A DNA stretch of 41,610 nucleotides from positions 53,003 to 94,612 of the forward strand of contig DLKT01000025.1 in NCBI GenBank assembly GCA_002477825.1. Reading direction: 5' to 3'. The stretch comes from Caryophanales bacterium UBA7581. Its GTDB lineage: Bacteria > Bacillota_I > Bacilli_A > RFN20 > CAG-826. Under the pieces are notes generated by a model, which did no database searches, was not told the DNA's origin, and worked only from the letters and a program-made list of their open reading frames with translations. The position numbers were made by a program, and so were the translations under genes. The stretch's first letter is position 1; each line of letters begins with the position of its first letter. Below, piece after piece: positions 8,155-18,387 of this stretch.

Positions 8155-9633
8155 ATGGAAAGAGGTTCTGGTATTTTAATGCATATTTCTTCTTTACCAA
8201 GTGGACACGGAATTGGTACATTTGGTCGCGAAGCAAGAAGGTTTGTAAAGTTATTACAAAAGGCAGGGCAAAAGTATTGGCAAGTCCTTCCTTTAAATCC
8301 CACGAGTTATGGCGATTCTCCTTATCAATCTTTTTCGGCATTCGCTTTAAATCCTTATTTTGTCGATTTAGATGATTTAGTGAAAAAAGGCTATTTAACG
8401 AAAAAAGACATTCGTTCGATTAAAGGTGGAACGAATTTACGTTATGTCGATTATGGAAAGATTTATCAAGAGCGATTTGTTATTTTACGAAAAGCTTTTC
8501 ATAATGCTTATCCTTCTAATAAAGAAAAATTAGAAAAATTCTTAAAGAAAAATCGTTCATGGCTAGAAAGCTATGCCGATTTTATGTTGTTAAAAGATAA
8601 ATTTGATGGAGAAAGTTGGTTATCTTGGCCACGCAATTACAAATTCCATCATAAAAAGACCATTTTAGATGCAAGAAAAGAGCATCAAGATGATTTTTGG
8701 TTTTGGGTATTTGTGCAATATGAAGCTTATCAACAATATATGCGTTTACATCGCTATGCAGCTTCGAAAGGCATCAAAATCATTGGGGACATGCCAATTT
8801 ATGTCGCCACCGATAGTGCAGATGTTTGGGCGAACCCCACATTATTTAAACTAGATGCAAGAAGAAATCCCGCTTTAGTCGCCGGTGTACCACCTGATTA
8901 TTTTAGTGAAACCGGTCAATTATGGGGCAATCCAATTTATAACTGGGAAAAGATGAAAAAATCGTCTTATCGTTGGTGGAAAAAACGTGTAAAACATATG
9001 TCCAAATTATATGATTGCTTACGAATTGATCATTTTAGGGGCTTTGAATCTTATTGGGAAGTACCCGCTAAAGAAAAAACCGCAATTCATGGAGAATGGG
9101 TCAAAGGACCGGGGCAAGAAATTATCGACGCGTTCCGTTTAGCAGCCCCTAAGCTTCAAATCATTGCGGAAGATTTAGGTATAATTACCGATGAAGTTAA
9201 AGACCTTTTAACCTATAGTGGTTATCCTGGCTTAAAAGTTTTAGAATTTGCGTTTAACGGAAATCCGAATGATCCGTTCTTACCGCATATGTACGAAGAA
9301 AATTCTGTCGCTTATATTGGTACTCATGATAATGATGTACTTTTACACTTTATTGAAGATAATCCAATCGATAGAGAAAGAATGTGCCAATATTATCATT
9401 ATCATGGAGATAATGAAGGTTTAGTGGATGTCGCTATTGATTCTTTAATGAAGTCTCAAGCGAACGTTGTTATTTTCACCATGCAAGACTTATTGCACTT
9501 AGGAAAATATACACGTATGAATTTACCCGGTTCTTCTAAAGAAAACTGGCAGTTTAGAGTATTAAAAACCGAATTAACTGAGCAATTTGCCGAAAACTTA
9601 TATCAAAAAACAGGAGAAGCGAATCGCTTATAG
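8155..9633 (+). CDS. malQ: 4-alpha-glucanotransferase (amylomaltase)
   Basis: This 492-residue GH77 enzyme transfers alpha-1,4-glucan segments between maltooligosaccharides in the cytoplasm. The start is set at ATG 8155, where AGAAAGGTGA precedes it and the protein opens with the family-typical ERGSGILMHISSLPS. A 33-codon upstream extension of the frame runs through the terminator and is not used. The catalytic nucleophile Asp lies in LRIDHFRGFESYW, the acid/base Glu in IIAEDLG, and the third acidic residue in GTHDND. Length matches type I MalQ. No glycogen phosphorylase or maltose transporter is adjacent; the downstream partner is glpK, 5 bases away. Confidence 0.95.
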   Translation: MERGSGILMHISSLPSGHGIGTFGREARRFVKLLQKAGQKYWQVLPLNPTSYGDSPYQSFSAFALNPYFVDLDDLVKKGYLTKKDIRSIKGGTNLRYVDYGKIYQERFVILRKAFHNAYPSNKEKLEKFLKKNRSWLESYADFMLLKDKFDGESWLSWPRNYKFHHKKTILDARKEHQDDFWFWVFVQYEAYQQYMRLHRYAASKGIKIIGDMPIYVATDSADVWANPTLFKLDARRNPALVAGVPPDYFSETGQLWGNPIYNWEKMKKSSYRWWKKRVKHMSKLYDCLRIDHFRGFESYWEVPAKEKTAIHGEWVKGPGQEIIDAFRLAAPKLQIIAEDLGIITDEVKDLLTYSGYPGLKVLEFAFNGNPNDPFLPHMYEENSVAYIGTHDNDVLLHFIEDNPIDRERMCQYYHYHGDNEGLVDVAIDSLMKSQANVVIFTMQDLLHLGKYTRMNLPGSSKENWQFRVLKTELTEQFAENLYQKTGEANRL

Positions 9634-9638
9634 AGAGT

Positions 9639-11114
9639 ATGAAGAAATATATTTTATCCATTGATCAAGGAACGACTTCGACACGCGCTATATTATTTGA
9701 TCAACATGGAAAAGCGTGTTTTCAAAGCCAAAGAGAGATTCGTTGCTTTTTTCCACATTCCGGTTGGGTAGAACAAGATCCGAACGATATTTGGGTGAGT
9801 GTCATTGATGTCGTTAATGAAATTTTAGTCAAATCGAATGAATCTTTTGAACAAATTGCCGCCATGGGCATAACCAATCAAAGAGAAACCACCATTGTTT
9901 GGGAAAAGAAAACGGGAAGACCAGTTTATAACGCGATTGTATGGCAATCCAAGCAATCACAAGCTATTTGTGATGCGCTTTTAGATAAAGAAACTTTTAT
10001 TCATCAAAAAACAGGATTACGCATTAATCCTTATTTTAGTGCGTCGAAAATTCGTTTTATTTTAGATCATATTCCGAATGGACAAGAACGAGCGGAAAAA
10101 GGAGAACTTCTTTTTGGTACGGTCGATTCATGGGTGTTATATAAGCTTACTTTAGGAAAAGTACACGCTACCGATGTATCCAATGCATCTCGAACCATGT
10201 TATATAATATTTTTACTATGGACTGGGATGAAGAATTACTTTCGTTATTTTCGATTCCGCGTATCATGCTTCCTCAAGTTGAAGCTTCTAGCCATCTTTT
10301 TGGTTTCGCATCCTTCTTTCATGCTGAACTTCCAATCTGTGCTATAGCCGGTGACCAACAAGCGGCTTTATTTGGCCAAGTATGTTTTCAAAAAGGTGAT
10401 TTAAAAAATACCTATGGTACAGGTTGCTTTTTATTAATGAATATCGGTGAAAAGCCCACCTTATCAAGTAACGGTCTTTTAACTACCGTTGCATGGAAAA
10501 TTGGGGAACAAGTTACCTATGCTTTAGAAGGTTCCGTTTTTGTCGCAGGCGCTGCGGTACAATGGTTACGGGATCAAATGAAGATGATTAAAGACGCGCC
10601 CGATAGTGAGCGTTGTGCTTTAGAAGCGAATACGAAACATTCGATTTATGTTGTTCCTGCTTTTGTTGGTTTAGGCACTCCTTATTGGGATGATAATGCG
10701 CGAGGCGCCGTATTTAATTTAACAAGAGCAACGACCAAATACGATTTTGTAAAAGCAACTTTAGATTCCATTGCTTATCAATCTAGAGACGTGATTGAAG
10801 TCATGAAAGAAGAAACAGGCGTACAACTAAACGCTTTAAAAGTGGATGGAGGCGCTACAAGCAATGGCTATTTAATGCAAACACAGGCGGATTTGTTAAG
10901 GGTACCTCTTCATTTACCACCTTGTTTAGAAGTAACGGCTTTAGGCGTATGTTATTTAGCGGGTTTAAACGTCGGTTTTTATCAAGATCTTTCCTTTATT
11001 CAAGCCATGCATGAATGTCAAAAGACGTATTTACCTAAAGAAAACAAAGAAGAAATGGAAAGAAAATACGCAAATTGGAAAAAGGCGGTAGAAGCAACGA
11101 GAATGTTTAAATAA
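9639..11114 (+). CDS. glpK: Glycerol kinase
   Basis: This 491-residue FGGY-family kinase phosphorylates glycerol to glycerol-3-phosphate in the cytoplasm. Recognisable parts are the N-terminal phosphate loop DQGTTSTR at 8-15, TNQRETT near 80, AGDQQAALFGQ near 244-254 with GTGCFL after it, and VDGGATSNGYLMQ near 403-415. The start lies 5 bases after the malQ stop with only a weak AGAGAG as ribosome binding site, suggesting coupling to malQ. The segment that carries the HPr-phosphorylated His in enterococcal GlpK reads differently here, and I could not align a His to it with confidence. No glpF or glpD/glpO is in the window. Confidence 0.96.
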   Translation: MKKYILSIDQGTTSTRAILFDQHGKACFQSQREIRCFFPHSGWVEQDPNDIWVSVIDVVNEILVKSNESFEQIAAMGITNQRETTIVWEKKTGRPVYNAIVWQSKQSQAICDALLDKETFIHQKTGLRINPYFSASKIRFILDHIPNGQERAEKGELLFGTVDSWVLYKLTLGKVHATDVSNASRTMLYNIFTMDWDEELLSLFSIPRIMLPQVEASSHLFGFASFFHAELPICAIAGDQQAALFGQVCFQKGDLKNTYGTGCFLLMNIGEKPTLSSNGLLTTVAWKIGEQVTYALEGSVFVAGAAVQWLRDQMKMIKDAPDSERCALEANTKHSIYVVPAFVGLGTPYWDDNARGAVFNLTRATTKYDFVKATLDSIAYQSRDVIEVMKEETGVQLNALKVDGGATSNGYLMQTQADLLRVPLHLPPCLEVTALGVCYLAGLNVGFYQDLSFIQAMHECQKTYLPKENKEEMERKYANWKKAVEATRMFK

Positions 11115-11133
11115 GAAGTTTTGAGGTGAGAGT

Positions 11134-13506
11134 GTGGATGTAGAAAAGCTAAAATCATGGGATAACGCGATTTTAATTGTCCCTAGAGAAGATCAACTCT
11201 ATTTTTTAAAGTGGAAGGAAAAATATCCTTCGCTTTCTTTTCAAATGTTCACAAAAGAGGATATCCTCGATAATTATTATGGAAAAGAAGAGAGTAATGC
11301 TTTTTATTTATGGTATCAAAAGCATCCTGAACTTTCTTACGCGATTGCGCAACTCTATTTTTCAAAAGCCACAAAACTCTATCATAGTGTTCATGCTGAA
11401 AAAGTAGATGAAATAGAAAAAGTAAGAGAAGAACTTCTTATGATGAATCTAATTCATCAAAAGCCTTATTTTTCCTATTATTTACATCAAAAGTCCATCT
11501 ATATTTATGGCTATGAAAATGATGCAGAACTTGCTTATTTATTCAAGTTAGAAAATATTCATCCGCAAACGATTGCTTTAAAAAAAAAAGAAAAAGAAAA
11601 ATGTATCTATGAATTTGAAACAATTGAAGATGAAATTCAAGATACCATTCAAAGCATTTTATCACTTTATGAAAAAGGGATATCCCTTTCTCATATTTTT
11701 GTCGTGATGAAAGGGAATGAATACGTTTATCCTTTTTATAAATTAGCAAAAGAATTTCATTTACCAACAGAACCTTTGTTTGATGAAAAATATTTATATT
11801 TAGAAGAAACGCAAAACGTCATTCGTTATTATGAAAAGAATCATTCTTTAGATGATTTTGAAAGCGAAAATGAAATGGAAATGAAAGTGAAAGAAAGAAT
11901 TGATTCTTTCCTTAGTTCCTATGATTTTTCTTCGTTCTCATTGATGACCAAATTAGAATTAATTAAAGAGGATCTGCGTTCCTTATCTTTAGAAAAAGAG
12001 CATTATGAAGAAGAAGTCTCTTTCAGTAAAAGACATTTATATTTAGATGATGAATATGTCTTTATTTTAGGCTTTGAGCAAGGCCAATATCCCGTTATTC
12101 ATCGTGATGATGATTTTTTTCCTAATAAAATAAAAGAAATGATTCATCAAAATACATCAGTGCAAGATAATTTTATCGAAGAAAAACACATTGAAGATTT
12201 AATTTTCACCAATAAAAATGTCATTATTTCTTATAAGAAAAAAGCTTTAGATGGCTTACATCATTTAAGTATGTTAGCGGGAAAATGGAATCTTCCTTCG
12301 ATAAAAAAAGAAATGTCTTTCGTTTCTTATTCTTTATCTTATACCAAAAGAAAATATGCAGAACTCCGTGATTTTGAAAGAAAATATGGTGTTCGTTTAA
12401 AAGAAAGAGGTCATTATGCCTTTTTAGAACCTTTTGCGTATAAGGACTATCAAAATCAATTTCAAGGTTCTAAACTCTTTCAAGAGGATTCCAATCTTGA
12501 ACATTCATATTCTTCTTTAAAGCTTTATGCCCAATGTCCGTATCATTATTATCTAGAACGCTGCTTGAAACTCGACCCGTTTGAAGGGAATTTCTATACC
12601 AAATTTGGCACTTTAGCGCATTCTACATTAGAACATAACTATGAAGAAAATGCCGATTTTGATCAAATCTTTTCTGAATTAAAAAGCCAAACTGAATGGG
12701 ATGAAAAAGAAGCGCTCCTTTTAGTGCGTTTACAAAAAGAGCTACGTGTCATTTGGGATTTTAATATAAAGCATTATCAAGAAATGGATCATCCGCAAGT
12801 GCTTTTAGAGAACACTTTTATTTTGCCACTACATGAGCATGCCTATGTTTTAGGAAAAGTCGATAAATTAATTGTTTTAAAAGAGGACCGTAGTTTATGC
12901 GCAATAGTAGATTATAAAACCGGGCAAGAAAAGTTCAACCAAGATCTTTTACCCTATGGCCTATCTTTACAGCTTCCGATTTATAGCCTTCTATTAAAAG
13001 GAAAACAAATGGATGCCCCACATCATTATATCACTAGTCCTTTTAAAAACACTTTAATGATGGGTGGATATATTCAACAAGTTTTACCATCAAAAGCGGT
13101 AACCACAAGTAAAAAAGATCCATTGAAAGAAAAGAAATATTATACTTTAAATGGTTGGACGTTAGACGAAGAACAATATATTCGTCCTTTTGATCCTACT
13201 TTTAAAAAATCTGAATATATTACAAGTTTGCGCCTTACTTCAAAAGGATTTTCTTCTTATTCAAAAGTTTTTTCAAAAGAAAAATGGCTAGAATATGAAA
13301 ACTTAACCCAACTTCTTATTTATGCAATGGACCAAACTATTCGAAATAACGAATTCCCCATTCGACCGAAGTTTATCGACGCTACCGTAAGATCTTGTGA
13401 ACTATGTCCTTTTAAAGATATTTGTTATGTGGAAGAAAAAGACAAAGAAATGATTACTTTAAAAAAAGAGAAAGGAGAGGGTAACGATGCCGAATTGGAC
13501 GGATGA
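11134..13506 (+). CDS. addB: AddB-like helicase-nuclease subunit (short form, no visible Walker A)
   Basis: This 790-residue protein sits directly before addA and has the C-terminal architecture of AddB. It has a first cluster Cys near 468 (AQCPYHYYLERC), a PD-(D/E)XK nuclease core VDYKTG near 590-597, and a closing C-x2-C-x5-C (CELCPFKDIC) that would bind an Fe-S cluster. An inactive-helicase-like segment, VFILGFEQGQYP, lies near 308-319. It would act with AddA in double-strand-break end resection. It is much shorter than Bacillus AddB (about 1,166 aa), and I see no N-terminal GxxGxGKT Walker A motif, which Bacillus AddB retains. The start is GTG 11134 after GAGGTGAGA. The 3' end overlaps addA by 20 bases. 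Confidence 0.85.
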   Translation: MDVEKLKSWDNAILIVPREDQLYFLKWKEKYPSLSFQMFTKEDILDNYYGKEESNAFYLWYQKHPELSYAIAQLYFSKATKLYHSVHAEKVDEIEKVREELLMMNLIHQKPYFSYYLHQKSIYIYGYENDAELAYLFKLENIHPQTIALKKKEKEKCIYEFETIEDEIQDTIQSILSLYEKGISLSHIFVVMKGNEYVYPFYKLAKEFHLPTEPLFDEKYLYLEETQNVIRYYEKNHSLDDFESENEMEMKVKERIDSFLSSYDFSSFSLMTKLELIKEDLRSLSLEKEHYEEEVSFSKRHLYLDDEYVFILGFEQGQYPVIHRDDDFFPNKIKEMIHQNTSVQDNFIEEKHIEDLIFTNKNVIISYKKKALDGLHHLSMLAGKWNLPSIKKEMSFVSYSLSYTKRKYAELRDFERKYGVRLKERGHYAFLEPFAYKDYQNQFQGSKLFQEDSNLEHSYSSLKLYAQCPYHYYLERCLKLDPFEGNFYTKFGTLAHSTLEHNYEENADFDQIFSELKSQTEWDEKEALLLVRLQKELRVIWDFNIKHYQEMDHPQVLLENTFILPLHEHAYVLGKVDKLIVLKEDRSLCAIVDYKTGQEKFNQDLLPYGLSLQLPIYSLLLKGKQMDAPHHYITSPFKNTLMMGGYIQQVLPSKAVTTSKKDPLKEKKYYTLNGWTLDEEQYIRPFDPTFKKSEYITSLRLTSKGFSSYSKVFSKEKWLEYENLTQLLIYAMDQTIRNNEFPIRPKFIDATVRSCELCPFKDICYVEEKDKEMITLKKEKGEGNDAELDG

Positions 13507-16500
13507 ACAAAAAGAAGCGATTTATGTTCGTGATACCAACGTTATTGTCTCCGCGGGAGCAGGCTCAGGAAAAACTGCCGTTTTAACCGAACGGGTTTAT
13601 CAAATGATTTTAGAAGGCTATAGCTTAGATGAAATTGTTGTATTAACCTTTACCAATGCCGCTGCTTTTGAAATGCGCGAAAGAATTCGTGGAAAGTTAT
13701 TAAAAGACCCACTTTTAAAAGAGAAAGCCCAAGAAGTGGATACAAGTTATATTATGACCTTTGATGCTTTTGCTTTAGCGCTTGTAAAAAAATATCATTA
13801 TCTTCTCGACTTAGATCAAAAGATTTCGATTACGGATGATTCCATTGTTCAAATTCAAAGAATGAAAGAAATCGATGCCATATTAAAAGCGTATTATCTT
13901 CATCCAACCGTTGAATTTGAAAACTATATGCATCGTTTTGCTTTGCGCGATGATCGTGATTTCAAACGTTTCCTTTTAAAGATTGATGCAAATGCGGATT
14001 TAGAAATCGATCGAGATTCTTTTTTAGCGCATTATGAAGAAGAGCATTTTGCTTTAGAAAAAATAGAAAAAGATTTGAATACTTTAGTGAGTGAAACGAA
14101 AAAAAGATTAGAAGAAGTTATTGTAAAATCACGAGAAATGGAAGATTTAGATGATCAAAAAAATATTGAAGATTCTTTATCACCTTTTTTAACGCTAAAT
14201 GACTATCAATCCGTATATGAAAGGATGTATGGATATAATTTTCCAAAAAGATTACCTCGAAAGGATGTTCCACCTTTAACGAAGGAAGAAGAGAATTATC
14301 GAAGTGCTTTAAAAAAGATAACCCATGAACTTCGCGATATGTATAAAATGCTTGGCGATAAAAATACGGCGATATCGCGCTACTTATCGACAAAAACCGA
14401 TGTTCATCTTTGTTTAGATATGGTAAATCAACTCCATGAAAGAATGGTCGCTTTTAAAAAAGCACACCATATTTATACATTTAGTGATATTGCTAAACTC
14501 GCCTTATCTTTATTAGATTATCCTTTAGTCATTGAGGAATTAAAGAATAAGATTCGCGCAGTGATGGTCGATGAATATCAAGATACTTCCGATATTCAAG
14601 ATGCCTTCTTAATGAAATTAAGCCATAATAACCTTTATATGGTAGGGGATATTAAACAATCCATCTATCGTTTTAGAAACGCAAACTGCAATCTCTTCAT
14701 GGATAAATACCTTCGTTATGCTCAAAATAATGGTGGTAAAAAAATTGATTTAAATCAAAACTTCCGTTCGCGTAAAGAAGTGATTGAAGATATTAATTTA
14801 ATGTTTTCTAACATCATGTTTTTAGATTATGGTGGGGCAAATTATAAACAAGATCACATCATTCTTTTTGGAAATAAAAGTTATGTAGAAGAAGGAAAAA
14901 CCGAAGAAGATTATCATTTGGACGTCTTTACTTACTATCCTGATCAAAAAGGAAGAAAAGAAGATGAAGTACGCTTAATTGCAGAAGATATCGTTAAAAA
15001 AGTGCATACGTACCCCATCTTTGATAAAGGTAGTAAAGAGTTTCATAAGGCAGAATACCGCGATTTTGCTATTTTAATGGATCGTAAAACGGATTTTGAC
15101 CGCTACCAAAAGATCTTTGAAGAATATCATATTCCGATTCGAGTAGAAAAAGATGATAACCTCATCGCCTCTTATCCAATTACCACTTTACAAAGTTTAT
15201 TAAAAGTCTATTATGCGATATTAAAACAAAAATTTGATGCGACTTTTGAACATGCCTATTGTTCTTTATATCGAAGCTTTATCTATCGCGGAAGTGACTT
15301 AGAATTAGAAGAAATTGTAAAAAATAAAGATTATAAGAATACGGAATTATTTATCAAAGTTCAAGCTTTAGTTAATGAACTTCATTCTCATTCTTTAGCG
15401 TATCAAGTTCGTCATTTAATTGACGCTTTTGACTTTGAAAATCGTTTGATTTCTATTGGTGATATTGAAAAGGGTAGAAAACAAATCGAACACGTTTATG
15501 ATACGATTTCTACCATGGAAGAAATGGAATATACCTTAGAAGATTTTATTACTTATCTAGCAGAAATTCACGATTTAGGAATTCAACTCACTTCTTCTTA
15601 TGAAGATGATGGAAGTGATTCAGTGCGCTTATTATCCATTCATAAATCCAAAGGTCTAGAATTCCCTATCGTATATTATTCAGGATTATCCAATGATTTT
15701 AATCTTCAAGATTTAAAAGGATTATTCCTCAGTTCTTTAAAATATGGCATTTTAGTACCGGTTATCGATGAAAGAGCACCAGATACTTTCTATCATTATT
15801 TAGCTAGAATGTCGGAAATTAATGAAGAATTAAGCGAAAAGATTCGTCTTTTCTATGTAGCGGCAACTCGAGCAAAAGAAAAAATGATTTATTTATATAA
15901 ATTAGATAAAAAAGATCATTATTTCTTATCGAATTCTAAATCTTTACTCGATTTATTAATGCGTAGTGAAGTACCTAGTGAACATTTCCATTTTAAAGAA
16001 ATTGTAGGTCCTATAGCAACTCCAATAGATGAAGAAGAAAAAAACGAATCCTTATCACAAATTGAAATAAAAAGCATTGATATTCCGCAAGTGGTCCGTA
16101 CTTCTAAACGAGCGTCATTAACCGCTATAGATGTAGAAGAATCCACTTTAGCGTATGGTGAAAATCTCCACTTTATTTTTGAGATGCTAGATTTCCATCA
16201 TTTATCTTTAGACTTTATTCAAAATCCTAAAGAAAAGCATTATGTTCAACAGTTCTTAGCGTCTTCTTTATACCAAGAGCATCAGCATGAAAAGTTCTAT
16301 CATGAATATGCTTATTTTGACGAAGAAACACAAATAGAGGGCATTATTGACCTATTATTTATTGGTGAAAAAGAAGCAACGGTCATTGATTTTAAAACTT
16401 CTGATATTGACCCCATCAAATATAAAGACCAATTAGCGACTTATAAAAAATATGTTGAAAAGACATTCCATTTACCCGTTCGATGTTATTTATATTCCAT

Positions 16501-16528
16501 CATGAAAGGGGAATTCATCGAACTATAA
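13487..16528 (+). CDS. addA: ATP-dependent helicase/nuclease subunit A
   Basis: This 1,013-residue UvrD-type helicase carries a C-terminal RecB-family nuclease. It unwinds and degrades broken DNA ends with AddB to load RecA. Walker A is SAGAGSGKT at 22-30. The Q-motif-like WTDEQKEAI is at 4-12, Walker B VDEYQDT near 361-367, and DIKQSIYRFR follows. Motif V-like HKSKGLEFPIV lies near 721, motif VI VAATRAKEKM near 792, and the nuclease core VIDFKTSD near 965-972. It is about 200 residues shorter than Bacillus AddA but all core motifs are present. ATG 13487 follows AAAGGAGAGGG and starts inside the addB reading frame, so translation is probably coupled. Confidence 0.96.
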   Translation: MPNWTDEQKEAIYVRDTNVIVSAGAGSGKTAVLTERVYQMILEGYSLDEIVVLTFTNAAAFEMRERIRGKLLKDPLLKEKAQEVDTSYIMTFDAFALALVKKYHYLLDLDQKISITDDSIVQIQRMKEIDAILKAYYLHPTVEFENYMHRFALRDDRDFKRFLLKIDANADLEIDRDSFLAHYEEEHFALEKIEKDLNTLVSETKKRLEEVIVKSREMEDLDDQKNIEDSLSPFLTLNDYQSVYERMYGYNFPKRLPRKDVPPLTKEEENYRSALKKITHELRDMYKMLGDKNTAISRYLSTKTDVHLCLDMVNQLHERMVAFKKAHHIYTFSDIAKLALSLLDYPLVIEELKNKIRAVMVDEYQDTSDIQDAFLMKLSHNNLYMVGDIKQSIYRFRNANCNLFMDKYLRYAQNNGGKKIDLNQNFRSRKEVIEDINLMFSNIMFLDYGGANYKQDHIILFGNKSYVEEGKTEEDYHLDVFTYYPDQKGRKEDEVRLIAEDIVKKVHTYPIFDKGSKEFHKAEYRDFAILMDRKTDFDRYQKIFEEYHIPIRVEKDDNLIASYPITTLQSLLKVYYAILKQKFDATFEHAYCSLYRSFIYRGSDLELEEIVKNKDYKNTELFIKVQALVNELHSHSLAYQVRHLIDAFDFENRLISIGDIEKGRKQIEHVYDTISTMEEMEYTLEDFITYLAEIHDLGIQLTSSYEDDGSDSVRLLSIHKSKGLEFPIVYYSGLSNDFNLQDLKGLFLSSLKYGILVPVIDERAPDTFYHYLARMSEINEELSEKIRLFYVAATRAKEKMIYLYKLDKKDHYFLSNSKSLLDLLMRSEVPSEHFHFKEIVGPIATPIDEEEKNESLSQIEIKSIDIPQVVRTSKRASLTAIDVEESTLAYGENLHFIFEMLDFHHLSLDFIQNPKEKHYVQQFLASSLYQEHQHEKFYHEYAYFDEETQIEGIIDLLFIGEKEATVIDFKTSDIDPIKYKDQLATYKKYVEKTFHLPVRCYLYSIMKGEFIEL

Positions 16529-16554
16529 AAAAATCCAATTCTTATTAGAATTGG
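16526..16554 (-). terminator. Rho-independent terminator of the ABC importer operon
   Basis: CCAATTCT (16535-16542) and AGAATTGG (16547-16554) form an 8-bp perfect stem with a four-base loop. On the minus strand it is followed by a T-run (16533..16527), which suits the ABC operon ending at 16568. On the plus strand no T-run follows, so addA termination here is doubtful. The T-run overlaps the addA stop codon. Confidence 0.8.
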
Positions 16555-16567
16555 AAAAGAAATATAC

Positions 16568-17566
16568 TTATTGAACGAAGGCGTTGTTGACGATTTTATC
16601 AAACGGAGCAGCGTCTTCTTTTAATTCACCCGCTAAAGTGATGATTTCAATTAAACGTTCATAACTTTCTTCTTTTAAAGCGAGTTCTTTATCCCATACT
16701 TTAATGCTTTGGTAGTTTTTCACAACGTTAGTAATCTCGGTTTCATCCGAAGATAAAAAGCTCGGTGCTAAAGCTTTTACGATATCTTCTAAAGAACTAT
16801 CTAACATGAAATCAATACCTTTTTTTATGGCTCGAGTAAAGGCTTTTAAGGTGTCTTCATTTTTCCCCATATAGCTTTTTAATGAGCTATAGCAAGTATA
16901 AGGAACTTCACCCGAAGATTCACCAATTGAAGCAACGATATGACCAATGCCGTTTCTTACAACTTGGCTAGCGGATGGTTCAAATAGTGTAACGAAATCG
17001 CTTTGTCCGGCGGTAAATACGCCCGCCATCACATCAAAGTTGACATCTGTACGAACGTTTACTTCTTTACTAGGATCATTTTGACCGACCTCAAAACCGG
17101 CTTTTTTTAACACGTATTCTAAAGTCATTTCGGGCATTCCGCCTTTTCTACCACCAATAATGGTTTTACCTTTTACATCATTCCAAGTGAAGTTCGGCAT
17201 TTCTTCCCGGGCTAATAAAAAGCTACCATCTTTATGCGTGAGTTGGGCAAAGTTGATTGCGTAATCTTTTTCGCCGCCATTATAGACGTAGACACTCGCT
17301 TCAGGACCCATTAAACCGATTTGCGCTTCTTTGGATAATAAAGCCGCCATCGTTTTATCCGCACCTGGCGTGGTGATGATGTTCACCTTTAAACCTTCTT
17401 CTTCAAAATAGCCTTTTTCTAAAGCTACGTATTGAGGCGCGTAGAAGATAGAATGGGTGACTTCTGCTAAGGTAATACGCGTTAAACCATCGTTTTTAGC
17501 ACACCCCGTTCCTACGCCTAAAAGCGTTAAAAAGCTAGCAAACAACAAATATAAAGATTTTTTCAT
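16568..17566 (-). CDS. ABC importer substrate-binding lipoprotein (NMT1/SsuA/ThiY type)
   Basis: This 332-residue protein opens with a lipoprotein signal peptide (MKKSLYLLFASFLTLLG) and a likely lipidated Cys at 22 in GTGC; the -3 position of the lipobox is not ideal. The mature part follows the NMT1/THI5-like fold: ITLAEVTHSIFYAPQYVALEKG near 31-52, EEGLKV, and the anion-site-type segment GGRKGGMPE near 138-146. Relatives bind pyrimidine precursors of thiamine, alkanesulfonates or taurine, and I cannot tell which applies here. The ATG overlaps the permease stop as ATGA, with AGGAG upstream. The order ATPase, permease, binding protein is the reverse of many such operons. A terminator follows directly. 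Confidence 0.9.
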   Translation of the reverse strand: MKKSLYLLFASFLTLLGVGTGCAKNDGLTRITLAEVTHSIFYAPQYVALEKGYFEEEGLKVNIITTPGADKTMAALLSKEAQIGLMGPEASVYVYNGGEKDYAINFAQLTHKDGSFLLAREEMPNFTWNDVKGKTIIGGRKGGMPEMTLEYVLKKAGFEVGQNDPSKEVNVRTDVNFDVMAGVFTAGQSDFVTLFEPSASQVVRNGIGHIVASIGESSGEVPYTCYSSLKSYMGKNEDTLKAFTRAIKKGIDFMLDSSLEDIVKALAPSFLSSDETEITNVVKNYQSIKVWDKELALKEESYERLIEIITLAGELKEDAAPFDKIVNNAFVQ

Positions 17567-18387
17567 TTCTTTTTTCTCCTTCCATGATAACGATATGTTC
17601 GAAAATATTTTTCGACACCATTCAATAACAAATACATGAGTAAAGCTAAGAAGCCGAGAATAAATACGCCCATCATAACTAAGTCGAGTTTAAAGACTTG
17701 ACCTCCATAAACAACTAAATAACCAATACCTTCACGGGAGACTAAAAACTCTCCGACGATGACGCCTACCCAGGCCATACCAATATTGATTTTTACAATA
17801 TTGATTAAGTTAGGAATATTGGCGGGTAGAATGAGCTTAATTAAAATCTGCCATTTAGAAGCGCCTAAAGTTTTCATCATTTTAATTTGTTCTTCATCAA
17901 TGCTATTAAAAGCGTGATAAGAAGATAGAATGGTAATGACAATCGATAAAGAAATCGCAACGACGACAATTCCTTTCATTCCCGTTCCCGCCCAAATGAT
18001 TAAAATCGGCGCTAAAGCGGTTTTCGGTAACGCGTTTAATACCACTAAAAAAGGATCAAGAATACGGCTTAAGGTTGGAAACCACCATAATAAAATCCCA
18101 ATCAATATTCCTAGTCCCGTACCAATGACTAAACCATAAAGCGTTTCTAAAAGAGAAACTTTCATATGACGGAAAATCTCCCCATTTTTTAAATAGATAA
18201 AAAAGAGATTCCAAATATCACTCGGCTTAGAAACTAAAAAGGTATTAATCACACCAAGGCGCGCAAAAAGTTCCCAAGAGGCTAGAAAAAGAAAGAGTAG
18301 AGCAAATTGAGAAAAAAGAATCCACCCTTTTTTTCTTCTTTTTTCTTTTTTAAAGTCTTCTAAAGAAGAAATTTTACGTTTCATCAT
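17563..18387 (-). CDS. ABC importer permease (SsuC/ThiX-like)
   Basis: This 274-residue inner-membrane permease has the BPD_transp_1 fold. The start is set at ATG 18387, where AGGAG lies 7 bases upstream; nine further in-frame codons upstream lack a ribosome binding site. A basic N-terminal tail is followed by about six hydrophobic segments. The EAA loop that contacts the ATPase is visible (MMKTLGASKWQILIKLILP). The protein ends in a highly basic tail. The start lies 14 bases inside the ATPase gene and the stop overlaps the binding-protein start, so the three genes are coupled. Confidence 0.92.
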   Translation of the reverse strand: MMKRKISSLEDFKKEKRRKKGWILFSQFALLFLFLASWELFARLGVINTFLVSKPSDIWNLFFIYLKNGEIFRHMKVSLLETLYGLVIGTGLGILIGILLWWFPTLSRILDPFLVVLNALPKTALAPILIIWAGTGMKGIVVVAISLSIVITILSSYHAFNSIDEEQIKMMKTLGASKWQILIKLILPANIPNLINIVKINIGMAWVGVIVGEFLVSREGIGYLVVYGGQVFKLDLVMMGVFILGFLALLMYLLLNGVEKYFRTYRYHGRRKKK

